In this document: positions 16,924 through 23,994 of the stretch, piece after piece
How the letters are laid out: each line of letters starts with the position of its first letter
How positions within the stretch are numbered: the stretch's first letter is position 1
Assembly: GCA_963977415.1 (NCBI GenBank)
Contig: CAXBOS010000005.1
Coordinates: forward strand, 186,001 to 250,000
Reading direction: 5' to 3'
DNA: 64,000 nt
Source: Croceimicrobium sp963977415
Lineage (GTDB): Bacteria > Bacteroidota > Bacteroidia > Flavobacteriales > Schleiferiaceae
Program-made: the position numbers and the translations under genes
Notes under the pieces: model-generated
Told to the model about the DNA's origin: nothing
The model's database searches: none
The model's input: the letters and a program-made list of their open reading frames with translations, nothing else

Positions 16924-17874
16924 TTAATTGAAAAGGCTGTTTACGAAACTACGTTTATTGAAAATCTGAAGGTCTTCCATTTGCTCTCCTACTCCAATAT
17001 ACTTTACGGGAATATTTAGCTGATCGGAAATACCTATTACCACTCCCCCTTTGGCCGTACCATCTAATTTGGTAACCGCTAAAGCACTTACATCGGTGGC
17101 CTTACTAAATTGTTTGGCTTGCTCTAAGGCATTTTGACCGGTAGATCCGTCTAAGACTAAAAGTACCTCATGGGGAGCATCTGGAATAAGCTTTTGCATT
17201 ACTCTTTTAATCTTGCTCAACTCATTCATTAAGTTTACCTTATTGTGAAGGCGACCGGCGGTATCTATAATTACTACATCGGCATCTTGCGCTAAGGCAG
17301 ATTGCAAAGCATCGAATGCTACCGAAGCAGGATCAGAGCCCATGGCTTGCTTCACAATAGGCACACCCACTCTTTCACTCCAAATAGTAAGTTGATCTAC
17401 AGCGGCAGCTCTAAATGTGTCTGCAGCTCCTAAAACCACTTTTAAACCCGCGGATTTATATTGGTGAGCCAATTTACCAATGGTCGTCGTTTTTCCCACA
17501 CCATTAACACCCACCACCATTAAAACAAAAGGTTTTTGACTAGGAATCTCAGGGCTATCATCCTGATTATCGTCCCCTAAAAGAAGAGCAGCAATTTCAT
17601 CCCGTAAAATAGCTTGTAAGTCGGAGGTACTCACGTACTTATCGCGTGCTACCCTGGCTTCAATACGTTCAATGATTTTTACAGTAGTAGATACACCCAC
17701 ATCGGAGCTAATCAGTACTTCTTCTAATTCATCAAGTACCTCATCATCAACCTTGCTCTTACCTGCTATGGCCTTGGTTAATTTAGAAAAAACGCTCTCT
17801 TTTGTTTTTTCTAAACCTTGCTCTAAGCGAGCGGTTTTTTCTTCTTTGGAGAAGAGTTTTCCGAATATACCCAT
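16924..17874 (-). CDS. ftsY: Signal recognition particle receptor FtsY
   Basis: 316 residues. FtsY is the membrane-associated GTPase that receives SRP-ribosome complexes and hands them to SecYEG. It has the N domain (about 1-100), then the G domain with GVNGVGKTTTIGKL (from 122), DTAGRLHNK and TKLDGTAKGG. The acidic A domain is very short, as is usual in this phylum. It is upstream of rimO in the conserved block rpmB-rpmG-DUF4295-ftsY-rimO. A terminator between DUF4295 and ftsY implies a separate ftsY promoter. Confidence 0.97.
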   Translation of the reverse strand: MGIFGKLFSKEEKTARLEQGLEKTKESVFSKLTKAIAGKSKVDDEVLDELEEVLISSDVGVSTTVKIIERIEARVARDKYVSTSDLQAILRDEIAALLLGDDNQDDSPEIPSQKPFVLMVVGVNGVGKTTTIGKLAHQYKSAGLKVVLGAADTFRAAAVDQLTIWSERVGVPIVKQAMGSDPASVAFDALQSALAQDADVVIIDTAGRLHNKVNLMNELSKIKRVMQKLIPDAPHEVLLVLDGSTGQNALEQAKQFSKATDVSALAVTKLDGTAKGGVVIGISDQLNIPVKYIGVGEQMEDLQIFNKRSFVNSLFN

Positions 17875-17961
17875 GTTTGAAAAATATTGGCAAATATCCT
17901 AAAAAAGAGTGGTATTGCTCGAAATAGCAAAGGACTCTTATTTAACACTCTATCTGATAAC

Positions 17962-17991
17962 AAAAAACCCGCTACCAAAAGATAGCGGGTC
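17962..17991 (-). terminator. Terminator after ribosomal-protein/DUF4295 operon
   Basis: On the minus strand ACCCGCTA and TAGCGGGT form a perfect stem around an 8-base loop, followed by six T. It lies between the DUF4295 stop and the ftsY start. Confidence 0.92.
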
Positions 17992-18012
17992 TTATAATAA
18001 TATACTTTCGAC

Positions 18013-18162
18013 TTAGTTAAAAAAGTCTTTTGTATGCTCTTTGTTTACAATCTTTTCTTCAAAAGAATAAGCACCAGTTTTTTCTGACTTTACCATTTTA
18101 ATCACCTTAGTGAAAGAGGCGGAGTCACCAGATTTAAGTGTTGCAACAACTTTCTTTGCCAT
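18013..18162 (-). CDS. DUF4295 small basic protein
   Basis: 49 residues starting MAKKVVATLKSGDS and ending KEHTKDFFN. This tiny family is found almost only in Bacteroidota, next to rpmB and rpmG, exactly as here: its ATG is 11 bp after the rpmG stop. The lysine-rich composition and the location suggest a ribosome-associated protein, but no function is established to my knowledge. It is easily missed because of its size. Confidence 0.9.
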   Translation of the reverse strand: MAKKVVATLKSGDSASFTKVIKMVKSEKTGAYSFEEKIVNKEHTKDFFN

Positions 18163-18173
18163 GGTCTACTATT

Positions 18174-18356
18174 TTATTTAATTTCTTTGTGAACCGTGTG
18201 ACGCTTTAGTATAGGATTATACTTTTTAAGCTCCATACGATCAGGAGAGTTCTTTTTATTCTTGGTAGATACGTAGCGAGACGTTCCTGCCATTCCGCTT
18301 GTTTTGTGCTCAGTGCATTCCAAAATCACTTGCACACGGTTACCTTTCTTGGCCAT
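18174..18356 (-). CDS. rpmG: 50S ribosomal protein L33
   Basis: 60 residues, MAKKGNRVQVILECTEHK at the start and HTVHKEIK at the end, typical of bacterial L33. The paired CxxC zinc-ribbon cysteines are lacking (only one Cys, in LECTEHK), so this is a zinc-free form. It lies between rpmB and the DUF4295 gene in one operon. Confidence 0.97.
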   Translation of the reverse strand: MAKKGNRVQVILECTEHKTSGMAGTSRYVSTKNKKNSPDRMELKKYNPILKRHTVHKEIK

Positions 18357-18370
18357 TGCTATCTAATTCT

Positions 18371-18610
18371 TTACTTGGTTAGATATCCGTTGGCACGCGC
18401 GTCTTTTAAAACCGCAGCCAAACCTTTCTTATTAATATTTTTCAACGCTGATGTTGAAACACGTAGAATGATCCAACGATCCTCTTCCGCTAGGTAAAAA
18501 CGCTTGCGCGTTAAGTTCACATTGAACTTGCGCTTGTTTTTCTTATTTGAAAAGGAAACATTGTTTCCTGACATTGCCTTTTTACCGGTCAGCTCACATA
18601 CTCTTGACAT
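18371..18610 (-). CDS. rpmB: 50S ribosomal protein L28
   Basis: 79 residues. MSRVCELTGKKAMSGNNVS at the start and the central RKFNVNLTRKRFYL are diagnostic of L28, a large-subunit protein. It is first gene of the rpmB-rpmG-DUF4295 operon, preceded by the best-formed promoter of the region (minus strand, 18638-18667). Confidence 0.97.
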   Translation of the reverse strand: MSRVCELTGKKAMSGNNVSFSNKKNKRKFNVNLTRKRFYLAEEDRWIILRVSTSALKNINKKGLAAVLKDARANGYLTK

Positions 18611-18637
18611 GGATTTCGCTTCTTAAATTTGGGTTGG

Positions 18638-18667
18638 CAAAAGTAGGTAAATTTTACAGCTACACAA
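18638..18667 (-). promoter_or_regulatory. Promoter of rpmB operon
   Basis: On the minus strand TTG (18665-18667), 19 bp, then TACTTTTG (18638-18645): an ideal Bacteroidota promoter 27 bp before the rpmB ATG. Confidence 0.75.
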
Positions 18668-18669
18668 AC

Positions 18670-19917
18670 CTATTGATTAAATTTCTGAACTTCTTTTCGA
18701 AGAAGGTCCAAAGCCATCAAGGCCGTTTTGCGAATATTACGCCCCCGATCCTTTCCAAACTGATACATTCTCGTGCTAGTTTTATCTGGGCCAGCTATTG
18801 CTATCCATACGGTACCCACTGGTTTTGAATCACTTCCACCACCTGGACCAGCAATCCCTGTGGTAGCAACACCAAAATCTGTTTTCATTCGGGCCCTAAT
18901 TCCTTCCGCCATTTCGATGGCAACTTGCTCACTCACGGCCCCGAAATTTTCTAAACTTTTTTTACTAACCCCTAAAAAATCGCTCTTCGCTTCGTTGCTG
19001 TAACTCATTACGCCCCCCATAAAATATTCAGAGCTGCCCGCGATACTGGTAATTAAATGACCGATGTATCCGCCAGTACAACTTTCTGCAAGAGCGAGAG
19101 TAAGCCCTTTATTTTTTAGAGAAATCCCTACCACTTCTTCTAGTGATTGCGCATTTTCGCCAAAAATCAAAGGTCCCAAAATACTTTCCAAACCTCTCAT
19201 CTGCTCTTCCACTTCTTCTTTGGCTTTGGCATTGCTTTCTGCAAATCCCGTCAAGCGTAAGCGAACCAAACCAGGAGAAGGTAAATAGGCTAGCTTTAAA
19301 TTAGGCGCTAAGGCCGATTCCCATTCGCTTAACATTTCGGCCAAATCACTTTCGCCCCGTCCTTGCACCAAAACTGTTTTATGAAACAAGCCACCCGCCT
19401 CGAAATGCTCAATAATCCAAGGCACTATTTTATCCTTTACCAAATGCTCGGTTTCATAGGGTACCCCTGGACTAGAAAAATAATGTCTACCTTCTTTTTC
19501 AAAGTGCATACCTGGGGCGGTTCCCACATCATTAATAATCACCTTGCAGGAGCTAGGTACATAGGCCTGTTGACGATGCACCTCTTTTGGCTCGCGGTTA
19601 AAGCTTTGAAATAATGACAATACATTTTCGTAAACTGCCTCATTAAAAACCATTTCTCCTCCAAAATAATCGAGCAAGGTTTTTTTGGTGATATCATCTT
19701 TGGTTGGACCTAAACCCCCGGTCATAAAAACCATCGAAGTTTTTGGGTGAAGGCTATCTAAGGCTAAACGAATGGCTGCATCGCTATCGGCAATTACCCG
19801 CTTCTGCTCTACCTTTATACCCAGCAGATTAAGCTGGGTTGCTATGAATGAAGAATTTGTATCTATGGTTTGCCCAATTAGAATTTCGTCGCCAATGGCT
19901 ATTATTTCTGCTTGCAT
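18670..19917 (-). CDS. cinA: CinA-family nicotinamide-nucleotide amidohydrolase
   Basis: 415 residues, the two-domain form. The N-terminal MoaB/MogA-like domain (about 1-170, with GDEILIGQTIDTNS and MTGGLGPTKDD) acts on ADP-ribose-type molecules. The C-terminal PncC-like domain (about 255-410, with LALAESCTGGYIGHLIT and GIAGPGGGSD) deamidates NMN in pyridine nucleotide recycling. The older name reflects linkage to competence genes, none of which are here. A -7 box (TACCTTTG, minus strand, 19938-19945) precedes it. Confidence 0.95.
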   Translation of the reverse strand: MQAEIIAIGDEILIGQTIDTNSSFIATQLNLLGIKVEQKRVIADSDAAIRLALDSLHPKTSMVFMTGGLGPTKDDITKKTLLDYFGGEMVFNEAVYENVLSLFQSFNREPKEVHRQQAYVPSSCKVIINDVGTAPGMHFEKEGRHYFSSPGVPYETEHLVKDKIVPWIIEHFEAGGLFHKTVLVQGRGESDLAEMLSEWESALAPNLKLAYLPSPGLVRLRLTGFAESNAKAKEEVEEQMRGLESILGPLIFGENAQSLEEVVGISLKNKGLTLALAESCTGGYIGHLITSIAGSSEYFMGGVMSYSNEAKSDFLGVSKKSLENFGAVSEQVAIEMAEGIRARMKTDFGVATTGIAGPGGGSDSKPVGTVWIAIAGPDKTSTRMYQFGKDRGRNIRKTALMALDLLRKEVQKFNQ

Positions 19918-19937
19918 TAATCTTTTTTGAGAGTATT

Positions 19938-19945
19938 CAAAGGTA
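19938..19945 (-). promoter_or_regulatory. -7 box for cinA
   Basis: TACCTTTG on the minus strand, 20 bp before the cinA ATG, matches TAnnTTTG exactly. Confidence 0.6.
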
Positions 19946-19961
19946 TTCTTTCTACTATAAA

Positions 19962-20224
19962 TTTAAGTTCAGCTTGCCATTATAGTCTCGGATTTTAAAG
20001 AAAAAGAAAAACCATATCTAGATCGTGCATCTGTAGCGGGCTGCAGCAATTGAACTAGAGGCAGGATTTTCGTTTTTATTGAAAAAACAGGGCTAAGCAT
20101 CTTCCAAAAAACGTTTTTAGGCGCCTTAGCCCTTTGCACTAGCCGGCTATAACTTCAGCGCCTGGGTTTCTTAAAACCCATTCTATCTAAAAGGTCTGAG
20201 GCCCAATTTTACATCGAACTCAGA
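19962..20224 (-). repeat. Dispersed palindromic element, copy A
   Basis: Read on the minus strand this 263-bp stretch aligns end to end with copy D at 40518-40780. It shares the outer CTGAGTTCGA, the GGCCTCAGACCT segment, the TTCAATAAAAACGAAAATCC segment, the CAGCCCGCTACAG hairpin and the GCACGATC that follows it. The terminal inverted repeats are more worn than in D, and the central hairpin has two broken pairs, so this is probably an old copy. It fills most of the gap between cinA and the DUF4197 gene. Confidence 0.75.
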
Positions 20225-20296
20225 TTATAAAGCTTCCGTCGGAATTGAAAATTCATTTATTTTTTTTCCGACCTTGCCCCGCAAATTTCAAAAACG

Positions 20297-21010
20297 ATGA
20301 AAAGACTATTAGCCCTAGCCTTGGTGCTATTTACAATAACATCCTGCGATGTTTTAATGCAAATTGCCGAACAAGGTGCCCAAGGAGCCTCCAATCTACC
20401 ACCGAGTGAGAGTGAAATTAGCACTGGCCTCAAAGAAGCTTTACGCGTGGGTATAACCAATGCCGTAAGCAGTAGTTCAGCCAATAATGGGTTTTTAAAC
20501 AACTCTCTTATAAAAATTCCATTTCCTCCAGAAGCGGATCGTGCCGCCACTACTTTGCGTGACTTAGGCATGGGGTCTATTGTAGATCAGTTTGTTGAAA
20601 CGCTTAATCACGGAGCCGAACAAGCATCCGCTAAAGCTACCCCTATCTTTGTAAACGCCATTACTAAAATGAGCTTTAACGATGTGTTTGCCATTTACCG
20701 CGGCGACAATGATGCGGCTACTCAATATTTAAGGAGAACGACTGGAGATGAGCTAAAAGCGGCTTTCCGCCCAGTAATTAAAGATGCTATAACCAAAGTG
20801 GAGCTGACCAAATACTGGAATCCCATTGCTTCTAACTACAATCGCATTCCTTTTGTACAAAAGGTAAATCCCAATTTAGAAGATTACGTTTTAGATCAAA
20901 CTCTAAATGGTTTGTTTTTAGTGGTAGCCCAAGAAGAGGCTAAAATCAGACAAGATCCTGCCGCAAGAGTTAGTAGTATTCTTAAAAGAGTTTTCGGCTA
21001 TAATCCTTAG
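20297..21010 (+). CDS. DUF4197 lipoprotein
   Basis: 237 residues. The lipoprotein signal is MKRLLALALVLFTITSC (Cys17). The mature protein is mostly helical and matches the DUF4197 family, seen in GLKEALRVGITNAV, DIYRG-type spacing around FAIYRGDNDAATQYLRRTTG and the C-terminal LDQTLNGLFLVVAQEE and DPAARVSSILKRVFG. The family is widespread in Bacteroidota and Proteobacteria and its biochemical role is unknown. It stands alone between a repeat element and a convergent PBP1A gene. Confidence 0.9.
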   Translation: MKRLLALALVLFTITSCDVLMQIAEQGAQGASNLPPSESEISTGLKEALRVGITNAVSSSSANNGFLNNSLIKIPFPPEADRAATTLRDLGMGSIVDQFVETLNHGAEQASAKATPIFVNAITKMSFNDVFAIYRGDNDAATQYLRRTTGDELKAAFRPVIKDAITKVELTKYWNPIASNYNRIPFVQKVNPNLEDYVLDQTLNGLFLVVAQEEAKIRQDPAARVSSILKRVFGYNP

Positions 21011-21022
21011 AAAAAACACAAA

Positions 21023-21047
21023 CGTAATTTGATAATATCAAATTACG
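21023..21047. repeat. Perfect 25-bp palindrome
   Basis: CGTAATTTGATA (21023-21034) and TATCAAATTACG (21036-21047) are exact reverse complements around a single A. It lies between the DUF4197 stop and the terminator hairpin at 21058-21087. It could be an extra RNA hairpin or a protein-binding site; there is no T run after it. Confidence 0.8.
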
Positions 21048-21057
21048 GAGACAAATT

Positions 21058-21087
21058 AAAAGACTGGGTTTGCGCTCAGTCTTTTTT
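21058..21087 (+). terminator. Terminator after DUF4197 gene
   Basis: AAGACTG and CAGTCTT pair over a 10-base loop, followed by T residues. The second arm overlaps the stop codon of the convergent PBP1A gene (21076-21078). Confidence 0.85.
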
Positions 21088-23418
21088 CTTTTTAAAAATT
21101 CGGTTCCACCACGAGTCGCCCTTTTCTTTCTCCTCATCGTCTGGGTCCTCACCTATTCTGTCAAGCAAGTCCATTAGCTTCTCACCTACATTGGCCTCAC
21201 GCCAATCTGCGCAAGCTAAAACTTCCCGCTGATTAGAATCTAATGTAACCCACTGGTTGCGACGATAAGTAGAGCCTTTGTAATCTCTAATAGTAGCGCC
21301 AAACACTGGCAAGGCCATAGCTGAGCCCGAGCCTAAAGCGCCCGAACGAAACCGAATGAGGGAATTTTCACCCCCCATCCAAGTGCTCATTACCAAGGCA
21401 TCATTATAGCCTACAAACCAAGCATCTGCATAATTCTGTGAAGTACCTGTTTTACCGGCCCACTCATCCTTAATACCATAGCGCCAGGAGAGCGAGCCCG
21501 CCGTTCCATCCTTTACCACTTGTCGCAACATATAGTTCATCAGGGTGGCGGTATTCTCTTTTAGCACTCTTTCTTTGCTCTTCGGCAGATGCCTATAAAT
21601 AATATCTCCCGTAGATGAGCGCACCTCTTCAATTAAATAGGGCTCTACCTTATAGCCACCATTGGCAAAACAGGCGTAAACAATAGCCATTTCCAAGGGA
21701 GAGGCAGAACCTGTGCCCAAAGCAATACTGGGGCCTTCGGGTAATTTATTTTCGATCCCCATTCTACGGGCTAAAATGGCCAATTCCTCTTCCGAGTATT
21801 TCATTAACCACTCTACCGTAACTGTATTGATCGACTTTTTCAAAGCGCCCGTCATGCTAAAATAGCCTTCGTATTTATCGTCGTAATTGCGGGGCGACCA
21901 ATTATCGTAGCCCGGGTACTCTTGCCTTTCGGCAGATAAGTAGGTACAAGGCTCTTCGTTATTTTCTAAAGCCATTGCGTAAACAAGTGGTTTAAAAGTA
22001 GAGGCCGTGGGTTTTACCGCAAGCACATTATCGTAAGGTAAATACTGAAAATTAGAGCCTCCTAGCCAAGCGCGTACTGCTCCCGATTGCGGATCTAGGG
22101 CCACCGAACCAATGCGCAAAAGCTTTAAATAATGGCTTAAGGAGTCTTCCATGCTGAGCTTCTTTTCTATAAATCCAGCCGGGTGATATAAACGCATGGG
22201 CCGTGTTTTTTTGGCTTCCGCAAAAATTTCTTCCTCACTCAAACCCTTAGCCAACATCCTCTTAAACCAAGGTGTTTGCGCTAATTTTTGATCAAAAAAT
22301 ACTTGATTAGAAGACCAAGGATTATTACTTGACCAATGTTGGTCAAACTTTTTCTGCAATTGGCTTAGATGCGCTAAAGCAGCATTGCGCAAGGCATTAT
22401 GTAGTTTCGCCTCTAAGGTTGTGGTTACGATTAATCCATCGGTTTCAATTTGCCATTCGCGGCCATCGGGACGAAGTTTATCGGCTAAAATCTTTTGCAA
22501 TTCACTTTTAACCTGACTACTGAAATAGGCAGCCGGGCTTTCGCGGTCTAAATTGCGATAGCTCAACCGCAAAGGCAGAGCTTGCAGGGAATCCTTTTCT
22601 GCAAGTGAAATTTTCTCACTCCTAGCCATCTGCGCCAGCACCGTATTGCGGCGCTCCAAGGCGGGCTCGGGATTTAAGCGAGGATTATAATAGGTATTTG
22701 CTTTTAACAGGCCGATTAATACCGCCGATTCTTCGAGCTTTAATTGCTTGGGTAAACGATTAAAGAAACGCAAACTACCCGCGGCAATTCCAAAAGTATT
22801 CTCCGAAAAACTTACCGTATTTAGGTATAAGGTTATAATCTCGTCCTTCGTGTAAATAGATTCGATGCGGCGAGCGATAATAATCTCCTTCACCTTGTTA
22901 ACGGGCATACTAAACCACGAAAAATCGGGACGACCAAAAAGATTTTTCGCTAATTGCTGACTGATGGTACTGCCGCCGCCCGCGCTGCGATCGCCCATTA
23001 AGATAGTTTTGAAAACCACGCGCACTAAACTGCGGTAATCAATGCCATTATGCTCGTAAAACCTTTCGTCTTCGGTAGAAGTTAGGGCGTCGCGCAAGTG
23101 TTGTGGCATTTCCTCAAAGCTAAGAGGATCGCGGTTTTGGCTGTATATTTTTGCTAAGAGTTCGCCTTCTTTACTGCGAATCTGAGTGGCTTTGGCCTGC
23201 TCAATTCTGCTCAGGTCTTGGGCGCTAGGAAGCGGTCCCCAAAATCCTAAATAAACGCTACTTACAAAAAGAGCTAAGGCGAAAAATCCTAAAAAACCAA
23301 GCTTAACAAAAAGAAGGAGAAAGCGCCTAAGTTTTGATTTCTTTTGGGTTTTCCCGCTTCTTCGGGTACTTTTTGCCTTTCCTTTTCTAGGACTACTTTT
23401 TCTCTTTTTGGGCTTCAA
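21076..23418 (-). CDS. Bifunctional penicillin-binding protein 1A
   Basis: 780 residues, class A PBP, which polymerises and cross-links peptidoglycan at the periplasmic face. A very basic cytoplasmic tail (1-32) is followed by one membrane helix (about 33-55). The GT51 glycosyltransferase domain has STEDERFYEHNGID (Glu116) and GGGSTISQQLAKNLF. The transpeptidase domain has STFK (Ser473, Lys476), the SxN-type KKSINTV segment and GKTGTSQ. The C-terminal tail (about 735-780) is charged and family-variable. It begins 4 bp after the TPR gene 23423-23938, so the two are probably one transcript. Confidence 0.95.
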   Translation of the reverse strand: MKPKKRKSSPRKGKAKSTRRSGKTQKKSKLRRFLLLFVKLGFLGFFALALFVSSVYLGFWGPLPSAQDLSRIEQAKATQIRSKEGELLAKIYSQNRDPLSFEEMPQHLRDALTSTEDERFYEHNGIDYRSLVRVVFKTILMGDRSAGGGSTISQQLAKNLFGRPDFSWFSMPVNKVKEIIIARRIESIYTKDEIITLYLNTVSFSENTFGIAAGSLRFFNRLPKQLKLEESAVLIGLLKANTYYNPRLNPEPALERRNTVLAQMARSEKISLAEKDSLQALPLRLSYRNLDRESPAAYFSSQVKSELQKILADKLRPDGREWQIETDGLIVTTTLEAKLHNALRNAALAHLSQLQKKFDQHWSSNNPWSSNQVFFDQKLAQTPWFKRMLAKGLSEEEIFAEAKKTRPMRLYHPAGFIEKKLSMEDSLSHYLKLLRIGSVALDPQSGAVRAWLGGSNFQYLPYDNVLAVKPTASTFKPLVYAMALENNEEPCTYLSAERQEYPGYDNWSPRNYDDKYEGYFSMTGALKKSINTVTVEWLMKYSEEELAILARRMGIENKLPEGPSIALGTGSASPLEMAIVYACFANGGYKVEPYLIEEVRSSTGDIIYRHLPKSKERVLKENTATLMNYMLRQVVKDGTAGSLSWRYGIKDEWAGKTGTSQNYADAWFVGYNDALVMSTWMGGENSLIRFRSGALGSGSAMALPVFGATIRDYKGSTYRRNQWVTLDSNQREVLACADWREANVGEKLMDLLDRIGEDPDDEEKEKGDSWWNRIFKKKKD

Positions 23419-23422
23419 AAAA

Positions 23423-23938
23423 TTAAATGCGCTTCATTTGTTGTTTTAGCATCTTAACCTGATCGTTAAGCATACCTTTTGTATCCAACTTTTTAACTTC
23501 TGTTAAAAGAATCTGAGCTTCGCGTTTACGTCTTTTTGCCAAAGCGATACCGGCCAATTGCAATTTTGCCATGGCCTGATCGTGATTCATGCGCAAGCCA
23601 GTTTTTAATGCTTTACGCAGATACGTTTCGGCTTTGCCAATGCCATTTTGCGATTCTATCATGCCCGAAAGCATATAGTAATAAGCTAATTGCCCTCTTA
23701 CTAAAGCATTCTCTGGGTCTTTAATACGACCTAGTGCCTTTTGGGCTTTTAGCATATCGTTTTTGCGTAAATACCAGAAGGCTAAAAGGATACTTTCATT
23801 ACGGAAATAGGTAAAGATAACTAAGCCCGCCAACAATAACCACATAATGCCATTGCCAATTTCTACTTCGATAAATTGCCATACCGACAAACCAAAGAAG
23901 AGAGCCGTTAAACCTAAACGCAAATATTTACTGAACAT
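23423..23938 (-). CDS. Membrane protein with TPR-like domain
   Basis: 171 residues from the ATG at 23936-23938; a TTG 9 bp upstream is possible but less likely. Two hydrophobic segments near the N-terminus (about 6-20 and 28-44) are followed by a helical TPR-like region with VRGQLAYYYMLSGMIESQNGIGKAE... spacing and a basic C-terminus. No specific family is recognised. It directly precedes PBP1A, which suggests a cell-wall-related accessory role; that is context only. A -7 box (TATTTTTG, minus strand, 23958-23965) lies 20 bp upstream. Confidence 0.85.
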   Translation of the reverse strand: MFSKYLRLGLTALFFGLSVWQFIEVEIGNGIMWLLLAGLVIFTYFRNESILLAFWYLRKNDMLKAQKALGRIKDPENALVRGQLAYYYMLSGMIESQNGIGKAETYLRKALKTGLRMNHDQAMAKLQLAGIALAKRRKREAQILLTEVKKLDTKGMLNDQVKMLKQQMKRI

Positions 23939-23957
23939 AATTTCCAATTTTGGGCTG

Positions 23958-23965
23958 CAAAAATA
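23958..23965 (-). promoter_or_regulatory. -7 box for TPR-PBP1A operon
   Basis: TATTTTTG on the minus strand matches TAnnTTTG exactly and lies upstream of the ATG at 23938. Confidence 0.6.
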
Positions 23966-23994
23966 GACCTTTATAAGGGAATGAAAAGCAGAAA

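Noticed and set aside
21023..21047. Palindrome considered as the chromosome-dimer dif site
   Set aside because: dif sites have two imperfect 11-bp arms around a 6-bp centre; this has perfect 12-bp arms around one base, and no position relative to the terminus can be judged from this window.
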